From Lophius americanus (lineage: Eukaryota; Chordata; Actinopteri; Lophiiformes; Lophiidae): 64,000 nt of DNA. Numbering within the stretch: the stretch's first letter is position 1; every line of letters begins with the position of its first letter. The position numbers and the translations under genes were made by a program. The stretch covers positions 6,215,001-6,279,000 of the forward strand of contig JBBDHG010000043.1 of assembly GCA_037951165.1 (NCBI GenBank), written 5' to 3'. Shown here piece after piece: positions 51,001 through 61,164 of the stretch. The notes beneath the pieces were generated by a model. It searched no databases and was not told the DNA's origin. It was given only the letters and a program-made list of their open reading frames with translations.

Positions 51001-53928
51001 AAGTGTCAACTTTATAGCTAGCACCGCTCTGACGGCTGTGAACCTCTTATTCGTCCTTTCTTATTAGCCACAAACGGAACTTTCTACTTTGTGACTACTT
51101 TAATTTTTTTTTTATTACAACACAATTTCTGACACGCCAGAAAACTCTCCGATCGTCCGACTCCTGTAGAGGGGCTGCTTATTGGCCGTCGTGACCCCGT
51201 GTACACTGTCCCAAATATGTCATCAGAACCGGTTCCATGTAAATTAAATGTACCGTAAGTACATAAAAACAAGCTAAAAAGTAAAACTTTATGAGTTGAA
51301 AATTGAGGATAAATGTGTGTAAAGGAATTTTTCACGTCATTCCGACGGTTTCTCGTGAGTTTGTACCTACTGAGCCCCTCAAGTCCCTTGAGGAGAAAAA
51401 TTAGGTATCTTGTAAAATCTATTATCTTATTATCTTCTTATTTTCCGTTACACCAATGCCAAAAACCAACATAATGACCAGAGCTTAACATTTTTATTTT
51501 TACTTTGAAAAGTCAATGAATGGTTAACAAACACACCACGTACGTTAATTTAATGATTTTTGTACGTTAATCAAAACAGAACCCTTTCACAATTCTGAGC
51601 GACCTTACTTCCGGTCTGCAGCTTACACTATTTGCCTTTGCGATATCTTGTGCACCCAAATTATGACCTTGTGCACAAAAGATAAATAAACTCTCGAGTG
51701 TCTTCACACTCTGTAAATACCAGCAGAAATTTGGTGCATACATGCTGGTAAACACATTTTACACAAAAGTATATCCTCATTTTCAACTCAGACTCACTGC
51801 TCTTAATTTTAGATAGTGACCTCGCTTCTAAAAACAGGGGATGCGTTCAGATAATGTGGTGGTGCGGAGGAGTTTTTTCTTGAGAACCTTTCAGTGAAAA
51901 GGGAGCAGAGAGGAAGAGACCAGCGGATGACGACTGCATCGCTGCTCTCAGGATGATTAATCCTGCTGGACATTCCTCTGTCGTTCTGAGCTGAGGTCAA
52001 TGACTCACTGATGACGGGGGATTGTTACTCTCACCTGATCTTTCACACGGCTCACATATCCCTTCTCCCGCCAGTCCACAGTGTCGGGTAAATTGATGCC
52101 TGGCGTTGCAGAGAAGGTGGACGATGCCCTCTTGATGTCAGTGGGAGGAATGAGCGTTGCATAGAACATCAGGATCTCCTCTCGTGTCTGCAAGAGTGAA
52201 GATAAAACAACAGAAACTGAAAAACGGAAATGAGCTGTTTGATATAAGATAAGACAAGAAAAGATATGCCTTTATTAGTCCATTAACGGGGACATTTTGA
52301 GACATATAAATATATATATATACATATGTATATATATATATTTACATAAATATATACATATAAACATACATATGAATATAAATATACATATATATGCGTA
52401 TATATGTATATATATGTATATATATACGTATAAGCTTCATCACCTTTAAATTAATTAACGATAAGTAGATAAAAGAAAGTAAATACAATACTACTGAAGA
52501 GAGAGAACAACCCTGAGGGGTGTAAATCACCGGTTCCATCATGATACGATATTATATCGATTATTCTGACAACAATACGATATTTGCCGATGTCACAAAG
52601 TCTGCCACGAAACGATTACAGTCAGATTATATTCAGGGGCCTGTGATCCGATTTCAGATGATATTAGGTACCCATTTATCAAAACTGGTTGCATTTCACG
52701 AAAGAAAAATTATAAAGCAATTTTGACATGTTTTGACAATTTAATGCTGAAATGTAATAATCACAAAATAACAAACACCTGTGTTTGATAAGAAAAAAAT
52801 GTATTTTTTTCTTATCAGTTAACATTAAGGTCCCCTGATTACCTTTAAATTATGAACATCACTGTCTACATTTTTGTTTCATGACATTGTATTTACATGA
52901 TTGTCATCGGTGCTGTGCTGTGGGGTTTGGAGGTATTAACATCTGAATGTTTTACATCCTACAGAACAAAACATCAACAAAAAGCTTGTTTTTCTGTAAA
53001 CAGACACTCCTCATTAGTGTCCTCTGAACAATATATTTTTTGTTTTGACTAATTTATGTTATGTTTGACATCTCATTAAAAAAACCTTTTTTAAATTTAA
53101 CGGACAAATATATGTTTAGTGAAATTGTTTAATTGTACATAAACTGGTGTTTGTTTGATTATGGTTGCACCGTCAATGCTAACTACGTTAGTATGTATAT
53201 GGCAGTTCCCACTATATGTTAGTATTGAGCTAACGGACCAAGCGCTAATTATTTTTCCAGACATCCAGACTGAACCTGTAAGTCTTTATCTCTCATTTGA
53301 GGAAAGGGGTTATGTTACAAATCGAACAATGAAGTTCAGGGAGAGCAGATTAAAAGGATAAAATTAAGCTGCAGCCTCTTGCTGTTCCCATTGGTCCACA
53401 GACCCATGTGCTAATAGGGGAGGAGCATGTGTATGGGAAACACAGCAGGGGTGCACCTGTTATAATTTAAAAAAAAGGCATATCTTAAAAACTGACGATA
53501 AATATCGGTATTTTGACTTTTTGTCGATTTGATTCGATCGTTGTTCAACAGACCGATAAACCGATTCCAGATCGATGAATGGTTTCACCCCTACGTACCA
53601 GGTCTCCCATGTGGTTCATTCCCATGTTGAAGGTGTGGAGGCCCATCGAAGCCTCCAGGTTGTGCAAAGTAATGAGCTTCAGGTTTTTCTGCCACACTTC
53701 CATGCGGCTCCTGTCCTCCAACTCAAGAGAAGCAGATATCAGACATATTGTTCATGGTTCCACAAACAGAAAACCGCGACAGATAAACCACGCTTTCTGT
53801 CAGGCTACCTCATCCTGGTACTTCTTCCCATAAGTCGTCTTCCACTTGTGCCAGTGGGCATCCAGCTCCATTTCAAACAGGGCCGTAACACTGACACACA
53901 GGGTAAAGAGCAGCAAGCTCCCCAACAT
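46378..53928 (-). CDS. ctss: Cathepsin S-like cysteine protease, seven coding exons, complete
   Basis: Papain-family (C1A) lysosomal/secreted endopeptidase. Cathepsin S in tetrapods processes the MHC class II invariant chain in antigen-presenting cells. Seven exons join in frame to 327 residues, close to the usual length of about 330. The signal peptide is MLGSLLLFTLCVSVTA. The I29 inhibitor propeptide carries an intact ERWNIN motif in exon 2 and a GMNHMGD motif. The mature enzyme probably starts at LPDTVDWREKG (about 114). Catalytic residues are Gln132, Cys138 (GSCWAFS), His274 (NHG) and Asn294 (KNSW). Cysteines fit the three standard disulfides (135-178, 169-211, 268-316). CNGGFMT and GIAKF place Phe at the S2-pocket positions that are Phe in cathepsin S and Tyr/Leu in cathepsin K, which is why I call it S. 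It lies tail-to-tail with the Onecut gene and upstream of nothing else on its strand except the cathepsin K-like gene. Confidence 0.9.
46680..47060. repeat. Degenerate interspersed repeat in ctss intron 6
   Basis: Repeated phrases such as TTTCCTTGAGT(T/C)GAT, ACTGAATTTGGG and AAAAAGCTCCACCTGG resemble the decayed repeats at 7200-7740 and 59840-60120. Confidence 0.4.
47274..47376 (-). CDS. ctss: ctss coding exon 6
   Basis: Begins after TTTTACCTTTCAG and encodes LYNEPNC, the catalytic histidine in VNHGMLAIGYG, and YWLVKN. The donor is AACAG|GTGAGAT, splitting the Ser codon. Confidence 0.92.
47570..47625 (-). pseudogene. LINE reverse-transcriptase fragment in ctss intron 5
   Basis: The minus strand reads CGVSQGSILGPLLVSIY, the non-LTR reverse-transcriptase palm motif with single substitutions. 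It is the third such fragment in the window. No further domains are recognisable. Confidence 0.6.
47795..48030 (+). repeat. (GTAT)n/(TA)n compound microsatellite
   Basis: About 235 bp of ATGT, GTAT and TA units. All long Tyr/Ile/Val/Cys frames here are repeat translations. Confidence 0.95.
48100..48330 (-). mobile_element. SINE/LINE-like retroelement 3' end, reverse orientation
   Basis: Begins with ATCAATCAATC and TTTATTTATATAGCGCCAAT, and continues through CAACAACAGTTGTCTCAAGG and ATAATTATCTACAGGGACCC. It is the reverse complement of the element at 16085-16223 with its (GATT)n tail, but here the tail is only a few units long. Confidence 0.7.
48541..48700 (-). CDS. ctss: ctss coding exon 5
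   Basis: Begins after CTCTTTCTTCAG with EQKCKYN and includes VGPISVAVDAG and PSFSFYAG. It ends one base into a Gly codon, at donor GGTG|GTACGTG. Confidence 0.92.
49395..49885 (+). pseudogene. Decayed retroelement-associated ORF in ctss intron 4
   Basis: The plus strand encodes, in pieces, EMQVDLDQKLSFPPEISMT, then after a disruption VELTVPWEEAVDEAYE and HKRRKYSDIAAEA. From memory this resembles a protein segment recurring in many fish and invertebrate gene models and linked to retrotransposons; its function is not established. A TGA stop lies just before EMQVDLD, where I would expect Trp. A 26-bp foldback interrupts the frame at 49632-49688. It is clearly dead. Sense is opposite to ctss. Confidence 0.55.
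49632..49688. repeat. Perfect 26-bp inverted repeat with 5-bp loop
   Basis: The left arm is 49632-49657, the loop CTGCA is 49658-49662, and the right arm is 49663-49688. The arms are exact reverse complements. The right arm is in frame with the retroelement-derived ORF, while the left arm appears to be an inverted copy of it. Confidence 0.95.
49962..50186 (-). CDS. ctss: ctss coding exon 4
   Basis: Begins after TGACCATAG with GTCGSCWAFSAVGALEG, holding the catalytic cysteine, and includes LSPQNLVDCS and YGNKGCNGGFMT. It ends SYPYTGV at donor GTG|GTAAGT. Confidence 0.95.
50187..52034. other. ctss intron 3
   Basis: A 1.85-kb AT-rich intron with no exon. The stretch about 50635-51240 looks like a decayed interspersed repeat, but clear termini are not visible. 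Confidence 0.5.
52035..52187 (-). CDS. ctss: ctss coding exon 3
   Basis: Begins after CTCTTGCAG with TREEILMFYATLIPP, spans the pro/mature junction, and includes LPDTVDWREKGYVSRVKDQ, ending with the oxyanion-hole Gln at donor CAG|GTGAGAG. Confidence 0.92.
52306..52435 (+). repeat. (TA)n-rich low-complexity tract
   Basis: Imperfect ATATAT/ACATAT units in ctss intron 2, next to a TTTATTAGTCCATTAACGGGG string of a common teleost repeat. Confidence 0.85.
52516..53592. mobile_element. hAT-like non-autonomous DNA transposon in ctss intron 2
   Basis: The left end reads AGGGGTGTAAATCACCGGTT and the right end reads, in reverse complement, AGGGGTGAAACCATTCATCG. Both ends carry the GATACGAT/ATCGATT-rich subterminal sequence typical of a common teleost hAT-like repeat. 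There is no transposase frame in the 1.08 kb interior. No matching 8-bp target duplication is seen, so the exact ends remain approximate. The right end stops six bases from ctss exon 2. Confidence 0.55.
53599..53721 (-). CDS. ctss: ctss coding exon 2
   Basis: Forty-one codons of I29 inhibitor propeptide, beginning after TCTCTTGAG with LEDRSRMEVWQKNLK (ERWNIN spacing intact), and ending NMGMNHMGDL at donor CTG|GTACGTA. Confidence 0.9.
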
Positions 53929-53933
53929 CACAC
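53809..53933 (-). CDS. ctss: ctss coding exon 1 with start codon
   Basis: The acceptor GTGTTTCCAG lies just upstream of a GTGTG leader and the ATG at 53926-53928. It encodes the hydrophobic signal peptide and AHWHKWKTTYGKKYQDE, the start of the propeptide, ending at donor GAG|GTAGCC. The presence of an acceptor implies a separate 5' non-coding exon. Confidence 0.88.
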
Positions 53934-54989
53934 CTGGAAACACACAAACACAAACAGGTGGAGTCAGGATGTCCTCCGAAATTTTCTGGAGAGAGAAGTG
54001 AGAGAACTGACTGGACAACCGGACAAAGTGCAGACAGTCGGAGAGGGATCACACAAAAACCTCTAGAGATGGATATTTGTGATATATGGATATTTATTTA
54101 CAAGGCAACATCACTTGATTTATGTCATTGTAGTAAAACTCCATCACTTCCACACAACGGGGTCCCTTGGCCCCCTCTTTATAAGGAGGGTGGCTAGACA
54201 AAAGCACTGATAGGGCTTCAATGAGCTGACCTTACCGGCTAAAATGAAGTCACACCCACACATATTCACATATTAACGGTTCGTGTACGTTTATGAATTT
54301 ATGAAGGGGAATAATGAAAAGCGAGAATTGAGTGTTAATTAGAAATTTCAGAAATTGGTAGATGTTTGTTTTCTACCTTGATTATGAAAAAAATAAGTAA
54401 AAATCTCGAGAAGACAGAAACAGAACAAGGAATTGTTTTTCTTATCCTGAGTCCCGATGAGGCAGGTACTCCGGTTGGTTCCTGTCATTCCTCCTGGGAT
54501 CACTACTCACTTCTTTCTCTGTTTTTCAATTTTTGTTTTTCAAAAACCATTTACCTAATACCAAAACATACACGGACCAAAAGCACAGCATTTGAACTCT
54601 GGTTGGTTTCACGAGCAGGAAAAGCCGCACTGGTTTTCAAAGTTGCCAGCCGGACACCTTCCTTAATTTTTTTTTCAAAATAGGTTTGTCTCCACTTTGG
54701 GTTAGGATTCATTTTTGGCTCTTTTGTTTTATGATTCCAGAGCAGTTCTGCCTCTAAGAGATGTTTGTAGAGAACAAACTAGGAGTCATTATCATCATTA
54801 CAGTAATGCAGTCCCGAAATCGTTGGTTCAAGAGAAACAGGATGGTGTAACCGCTGTGTGCTGTGGAGGAGAAGGAGGAGGAGGAGGAAGTGGTTTTCAC
54901 GAGTTAACTAAAGGTATGAGCAAGAAAAATCAACATTTGTTTGCGGCTTAACTTCTGCTTTCACGCCCACAAGGTCAAAATTGTGTATG

Positions 54990-55165
54990 TGTGCAGTTTT
55001 TTTTTTTATCAGATATAAGCTTACCTTTTACTTTTTTTTATTTTATTCAGATGTATTACTTGTTTTTTGTTTATTTATACATTGAGGGAATTTTACCGCA
55101 ACTTCGTTGTACTTGTACAATGACAATAATGATATTCTATTAAGGAAATAAAATTGATATTGATA
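54990..55165 (+). mobile_element. LINE 3'-end fragment
   Basis: Contains ACATTGAGGGAATTTTACCG and AACTTCGTTGTACTTGTACA, followed by ATGACAATAATGATATTCTA, a phrase common at the 3' termini of teleost LINE copies. Confidence 0.5.
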
Positions 55166-55339
55166 TTCTATGTTCTATCTATAAATGCCATAAAAAGACA
55201 ATGGACACCTGCCATGTTGTTTATTTATGTATTCTTCCCACCGATAGATGGTATTATGGGTAAACAACTTAATTTTAAAGTTATTGCAATATTTTAAGTA
55301 ACTAATTTAGAAAATTGATGATTTTAAAAATAGTGCAAG

Positions 55340-55680
55340 ATTTTGAACTTTTTCAAAATCTTTAATTATTCTTACAGTCGAATCCTGTGTAATTACAATG
55401 TTATAACAATATTATTTTCATAGGTACCACCTGCAGTCGGTCGGAAACTGTAAAAAATTTTTTAAATGACACTCAAAGAAAATAAGAAAACCAGGACTGT
55501 TTCACTATATGAACCTGGACTGTTTCACTGTATGAACATGCACTTTTTTAAATCTCGAGTTACTCTTACAGTCTAATCCTGTGTTAGTACAATGTTATAA
55601 AAATATTATTTTCACAGATACCACCTGCAGACGGAAACTAAAAAAAAATAAAAAAATCACAATGACACTTGAAGAAAATA
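55340..55680 (+). repeat. Tandem duplication of about 205-bp period with 23-bp minisatellite inside
   Basis: The string ATTCTTACAGTC-AATCCTGTGT followed by ACAATGTTATAA and CACCTGCAG occurs at about 55367-55437 and again at about 55563-55630. Between the copies, 55494-55548 carries 2.3 copies of a 23-bp unit (ATGAACCTGGACTGTTTCAC) that recurs at 61824-61983. Confidence 0.75.
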
Positions 55681-55795
55681 TGTATTAAATAATTTAGTTA
55701 TTTTATAGCAACTACAAATCAATGTTGGAGAATATCATAAAAGTTGAATATTCAGGTGTTGACTTGCAGGTTGGTGCTAAGAGGAGTCTGTTTAC

Positions 55796-55920
55796 CTGGA
55801 TTTGTAGGACGCATCTCTGCTTCTTCAGTTGGACTCATGCCGGTCTGCGCATTCCGGCATTTAAAGTGAAGAAAGTGTCACGTGATCAGATGCACTTCCT
55901 CCTCCTGCGAGGCAGAGATT
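55796..55920 (-). other. Possible 5' non-coding exon of ctss
   Basis: On the minus strand a good donor (AATCCAG|GTAAACAG) ends a stretch of normal complexity that is less repetitive than its surroundings. It would splice to the acceptor at 53934. There is no other support. Confidence 0.25.
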
Positions 55921-56298
55921 GACTTCTAGCTGATGTTTGGAAATCACCAGAAGCCATTGAGAAAGCAAGAAATAGTTTCCAAACCGTAACCCGAGACCCG
56001 TTGAAAAATACTCAAAAGAACATCATGATCCTTGACTTTAAAATAGATTAAAAAACAAAACAACTGTTTTCATAAAAACAGAATTATTCATCTAAAAGAA
56101 AACGCTAAGAACAACAATCGAAATAAAGACCAGTGGACTCTGATATCATAGTAATTAGATGTGGTCCGGTCATTTAAAGTAATTTTCATAATTGAAGCTT
56201 AAATTAGGAAAAGATGAAAACATTTTTTTTGGCTCAAGATGAATATTTGGAAGATGTCCTCGACTTGTTTTGGACTATTTTACAATGACGTAAATGCA

Positions 56299-56500
56299 CT
56301 GATCAGCCATAACATTATAATCACCTGCTTCATCTTACAGCCCACTTCTGACATGCATTGTGTGTTCTGACACATTTCTAGCAGGGCTTCAGGACGCATC
56401 GTAATAGGCCCACTGCTGACCCGTTAACTAGAACATGTTTGTGGATAGGGGTCCAAACATTCCAGAAAGGTTGGATTCCCCCCCATGGTCAACACCAGAT
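56299..56500 (+). mobile_element. Truncated DNA transposon of a common teleost family
   Basis: Starts with CACTGATCAGCCATAACATT, a terminal sequence I recognise from a widespread teleost DNA transposon, then jumps to internal sequence (TGTGTGTTCTGACACATTTC) and decays. No matching right terminus is visible. It is a deletion derivative. Confidence 0.55.
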
Positions 56501-58160
56501 CACGTCTACGTCTTCAGATGGTTGCAATATTGCATCTCTGATTCCTTGAGATACTAATAGCAGCTAGGTTTATATATTTATGAACTCAATGCCACTTCGA
56601 CAATTAATAGTTTACGTGGCCGGGATTTGTTTGTTGAAGGTTCTAAAATTATAAAAAATATAATTAGACATTTTTGCCAACAGGCCCATAATCAAGATTC
56701 TACCTAGTTTCGCATTTATTCATTTTTTACGGTGCACAATGCTAGATTTTGATATAAAGATTGGTTCTGTCACATATAAAGGTTGAAATATGTACATGTT
56801 ACTTGTTATTTTATTTTGCACTAGTAAAATTACCCGACTAAATGGAGTAAGTCAAATAGGCTTCAAAGATTTAATTATATAATGCTACATTTTACAGGAT
56901 TTAATCATGTTTATCTGTTAAGCATGAAATTATTTCATTAGAGAAATGGTACGTTCAACTAAATGGTACAGCCGGATAATTTCCTTTTGTGGAGTGTAAG
57001 AAGAATTAAAGCTGGAAAGCATTTCTCCATTATCATCATTATTGTTATTTTTGTTTGTATAGAGCAAGTCAGTCGGTTAAACTACATTTTGTTGGTTTGG
57101 GTCAAAAGTAATTTTTAAGAGTTGATTCAACCTAGTTGCTTGGGAACGTTTCCAACGCAATCTAATGGAGTTGATTCAACTATTTTTGCGGGAGTAAAAA
57201 TACCTGGAAGGCAAATATGTAAATTATGCAAAAGCCACATCAAAACACATTAAAAAAAAGTCTACATAAATATATTCGTATCTCCATCCAGCACTAGAAA
57301 TGTCACACCTTTAGCCCAGTGTTAGATTCCCACATTTCGTCCTGACTTGAAAGTTGCTATATCAAAGAAAAGGAAACTAAGAACTTAAACTGTAACCTGT
57401 TTGTTGTTGTTTGTTATATTACGAGACAAAGCTAACATCAGCTTGGATTATCCTATTTTAACAAAAACAAGGGGATATGATGAGCCAGGCTCAATCCAAA
57501 GATAACAAAAAGGGACTTGCTGTTCATTTAATGTTTAGTTTAACCTAACTTAGTTTAGCTTTAGAAAAGGATTGGAATAAATTAGATTAGTCACATTTAG
57601 TCCAAAAGTAATAGAAAATCCGCTTGTTATCTTGAGCCAGCCTTTTGTAGATTAGCATAAAGACTAAAAATAGCTACCACCTGGTCCAAAGATAACAGAA
57701 TCTGCTTCCTGTATTTACAGTACGAAGCTGAGGCTAGTTTAGCGTATCTTAGTTTAGCAAAAGCAAGAGAATTGAGGAAATGGCTAGCCTGGCTCCGAAT
57801 ATGAGAAAAACTTGATTGATGTCTTTTGAATGTGAATCTACCGTTTTGACACTTTTACACAAACACAGAACTTCATCTTACTTAGCAGGTTTTGCTCCGA
57901 GTGGATCAGTGCTGGGGGTTAAGGTGTGACTCTACCCACTAAAACTTAGCCCATCTTTGTATTTGCTACCTTGAAATGATGTTTCAAACATCGGATACGA
58001 CATAATACTGTGCTTTCTTATATTTGTAATATTTAATTATTAACTGATAGGGTTGACACAGAACAGGAGAAAAAACACATTTCAAACATTTGGTAATCTC
58101 GCGGGAAACTTTGAAATGAATGAGAAGAAAACAAGAATTATATTATCAGAGAATTTTCAC
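56501..58160. other. Repeat-rich spacer between ctsk and ctss
   Basis: No gene is supported. Phrases such as TAGCATAAAGACTAAAAATA and GGTCCAAAGATAACAGAATC (57640-57720) are typical of common teleost repeat sequence. Confidence 0.45.
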
Positions 58161-58229
58161 TTATGCCCGATAGTTCTTTTGACGCCAGTGTGGTTAAATA
58201 GCCGTCACACTTTTTTATTGTTCATTTGT

Positions 58230-58345
58230 GTATCATGTACGTGTTTTTTATAGTTTTGACTTTGTATGGCAGCTACCTTGGCCTTGTAAAAGAGATTTCT
58301 GATCTCAATGGGACTTCCTGGTTAAATAAGGGTAAATACAAAATA
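58230..58345 (+). mobile_element. LINE 3'-end fragment
   Basis: Contains CTTGGCCTTGTAAAAGAGAT and TCTCAATGGGACTTCCTGG, followed by TTAAATAAGGGTAAATA. This is the typical 3' end of a very widespread teleost LINE. Confidence 0.6.
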
Positions 58346-58399
58346 AAACAGACTAAAAAAAATAGTTGAGTATTATATATGCCATTTATTCATCTGTAG

Positions 58400-59010
58400 A
58401 ATGAAACAATCAAGGTACTGCATGTGAATTAACAGCTTTTGCTTCTTGTGAACTGGGTGGATACGATGGGATGTTACTTGGGCTACAAACTAAAATGTGT
58501 TTCTCACAAATTCAGTAAATACAAAGTAAAACTGTTCAAGGGTTCTCTAAATACCAATATTTCCAAATTGGTATATTCATTAAGTTTTAGGAATTTACAC
58601 ATTTATAGATTTACAGTACATATACCCTCATTTTGTACATTCCTTCGTCTCGTATGAGGCAAACTTCTGCCTCATATAAGTAATCTAAAAAATAATTCAA
58701 TTTTAACAAGAAAAAAAAATGAAACAAGTGTCAGTATGAAGATTCAGTAAAAGAATATACGGAGAAGAATCAGGGCGCTGGATCCTGTATTGGCTTGTGG
58801 TCACAGAAACAGGAAGTAAAACCCACAGTGGGGCAACATGTGTTAACACATAACTGTAAAGATGTTTGAAACACTCAATAACTATACAAATACTTGGCAG
58901 CTGTGGCCAACTGGCCCTGAAGGACCTCGTCACTGTGGGACCCCAAGACTACGTGAGGGAGTCTTGCCAAATCAAGGAGAGGCAAGAAAGGTGGGTCTTG
59001 GCATCAGCAT
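58400..59010 (+). repeat. Local direct duplication, copy 1
   Basis: Matches 63150-63535 in order and orientation, with indels. Shared strings include TTTCTCACAAATT, ACAGGAAGTA, CAACATGTGTTA, AACATAACTGTAAAGATG, ACTATACAAATACTTGGCA and CTGTGGCCAACTGGCCCTGA. One copy lies outside ctsk and the other in its intron. Confidence 0.75.
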
Positions 59011-59460
59011 AGTAGGAGTCGTAAAAATGTCCGTCTGCCCTGTGTTTAGGAGGGTTCTCTCCGGGTTCTGTAACTACCTCCGACAGTCCAAAAAACATGT
59101 AATATAGGTCAAGTGAATCTTAAAATCCCAAAGTGGGAATGTTCCTGGAAGCCCTTCTTTTCCTGTTTCTGTCGTGGACCGACCCTGGATAGACGGAATC
59201 CACAGTGGGTCTTCGTGACCCGCTTCAAGTTTAGATAAGTGATTAGATTACCCTGCTTTGATTTTTTGGGACAAAGACCAGTCCCTCATCTGATGCCATT
59301 AAAAGGTTGTTTGTAACTTTGACCAGTACCTTTTCTGTGCTGTACTGAACTCCAAGACCTGACTGGAAATCTCTGGACTATTTAAGTAGTGGTCTAATTA
59401 TGCCTACTTTAAAATATTATGGTACGTAGCCTTAATTTAAAGACAGATGGATGATTGGTT

Positions 59461-59717
59461 GGGATGGGGTTTATAAGACAGGTTCTAGCTGGGATGGGGT
59501 CTAGGAGACAGGTTCTAGCTGGGATGGGGTCTAGGAGACAGGTTCTAGCTGGGATGGGGTCTAGGAGACAGGTTCTAGCTGGGATGGGGTCTAGGAGACA
59601 GGTTCTCGCTGGGATGGGGTCTAGGAGACAGGTTCTAGCTGGGATGGGGTCTAGGAGACAGGTTCTAGCTGGGATGGGGTCTAGGAGACAGGTTCTAGCT
59701 GGGATGGGGTCTAGGAG
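59461..59717 (+). repeat. 30-bp minisatellite, 8.6 copies
   Basis: Unit GGGATGGGGTCTAGGAGACA then GGTTCTAGCT, repeated head-to-tail with only a few substitutions. Because the period is a multiple of three, an open frame persists through it, but it is not a gene. The high identity between copies suggests a recent, probably variable-number, tandem repeat. Confidence 0.95.
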
Positions 59718-59819
59718 CTCGGATGTGAAAATGAGATAAGTTACACTAAACTATTTTAGATAAGATATTTTTTTATGAACTTGTGATCAGACATCGGGAT
59801 TAGTGTGAGGAAATACTGA

Positions 59820-60180
59820 ATAGATTTTTAGAAAGGTCATTCTTATATATCTGACACTAGGTGGAGCTTTAACTTCAAAGGTTTCCGGGCCATAATCTCT
59901 CAACCGTTGGTCCGATTCAGTCCAAATTTGGTGACATTATGTTTTGCTCTAATAGTTCATATCTGACTCAGTAGGGGAGCTTTTCCATGAAAAACACAAC
60001 CGTTGATCCGATTTAGTCCAGATTTGGTGCATATGAATTGACTCGATGAGATCCATCCCGTATGTGTCGTATTTTACCCCAAAAGTTCATATTTTACTTA
60101 TTATAGGGAGCTTCTTTTTTTGTTTTTTGTTTTTTTAACAAAAAAGAATTTGGACAACTTCTCATTTAATGTGAAGTGTT
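59820..60180. repeat. Degenerate interspersed repeat
   Basis: Contains ACTAGGTGGAGCTTTAACTT, GGTCCGATTCAGTCCAAATT and GATCCGATTTAGTCCAGATT, plus AGTTCATATTTTAC. Related to the decayed copies at 7200-7740 and 46680-47060. Confidence 0.45.
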
Positions 60181-60637
60181 AAATCCGGGCGGTTGCTTAT
60201 ACAACGCAGGGGATTGAGGACCTTCTGGGGTTTTGCCCTTGCTGACTGGAACTAGAGCATAAGGCCTTGTTTGCACTAGTAAAATTACTCCACAAAATGA
60301 GGTAAGTCAAGTTGGTCAAAAATAATTTCTTATAGGATGCTACATACTTCGTGATTCAATCACGTTTATCCAGCAAAATGAAATTATTTCATTACAAGAA
60401 GTTACATTCAAGTAAATTCAACACCGAGTCAATTTCCTTTCTCTGGAAAAGTTTTCCACATTATTTATTTATTTATTATTTTTTTATATTTAACAGCATT
60501 GTCTGCCATACCTAACTTTACTTTAGATGTGTTGATATCGTTTATAAGGGTTTTTAAAGGTTAATATGACAAAATAATTTCCTTTTTCCTATGAAGAATG
60601 ATCAAGAAAAATGTTTCACAACTTCAAACTGGAAATC

Positions 60638-60855
60638 TTTATTCATACAGTTTCATAGAAAACATCAGAAAAAGTGCAAGACACAGATTTCCAAGTTGCT
60701 CAACTTTAAGTCTCATTGCCCAGCAATGTTACCCGTCCCACTGCATTTATTCATTTCCCTGCTAGTTTTAGACACAAGCACTTTTAAAAAAGTAAAAGTT
60801 GTGGATTGAAACGATCACAGACTAGCTGTAGAAAGTTGGCTCTGACTGGTTTATT
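60638..60855 (-). promoter_or_regulatory. Candidate polyadenylation signals of ctsk
   Basis: On the minus strand, AATAAA lies at 60850-60855 (about 210 bp past the stop codon) and again at 60638-60643. Either would give a short 3' UTR. Confidence 0.45.
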
Positions 60856-61061
60856 GGAAACTCCAAACTGGAGGTGCTGAAACTGTTCATTCATGGAGAA
60901 GCGGACGCGACCGTCAAAAGGGTTTTTTCTGTTCCAAAAAATGTGCGTTAATAAAATACAATCTTTTTGTTTGTTTTTTAAAAATGGGTGCCGTCATGGT
61001 CGATTGAACAAGTTTGTTTCGAAGTAGTCCTTCCGTCTCGTCTTCCTCTGAACTCCAGTGC

Positions 61062-61164
61062 TCAGCCCATGATGGGGTAGCTGGCGAGGTTGGAGATGCC
61101 GCAGAGGTTGCCACGGTTACGTGCCATCAAAATGTAGCCTTTCTTGCCCCAGTCCTCGCCCCAG
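61062..61164 (-). CDS. ctsk: ctsk last coding exon
   Basis: The acceptor TCGGACAG|C completes the Ser of KNSW. Encodes WGEDWGKKGYILMARNRGN and CGISNLASYPIMG with stop TGA at 61062-61064. Confidence 0.92.

Larger units (their letters stand above)
53934..55795. other. Probable 5' UTR intron and upstream DNA of ctss
   Basis: No coding exon is supported. It holds a LINE 3'-end fragment near 55060-55165 and a duplicated 150-bp segment near 55340-55680. Confidence 0.45.

Noticed and set aside
59461..59717. Possible CRISPR-like array
   Set aside because: Repeats are directly adjacent with no unique spacers, and the host is a vertebrate.
59455..59739. An open frame with a 10-residue period
   Set aside because: It is the 30-bp minisatellite, whose period is a multiple of three.
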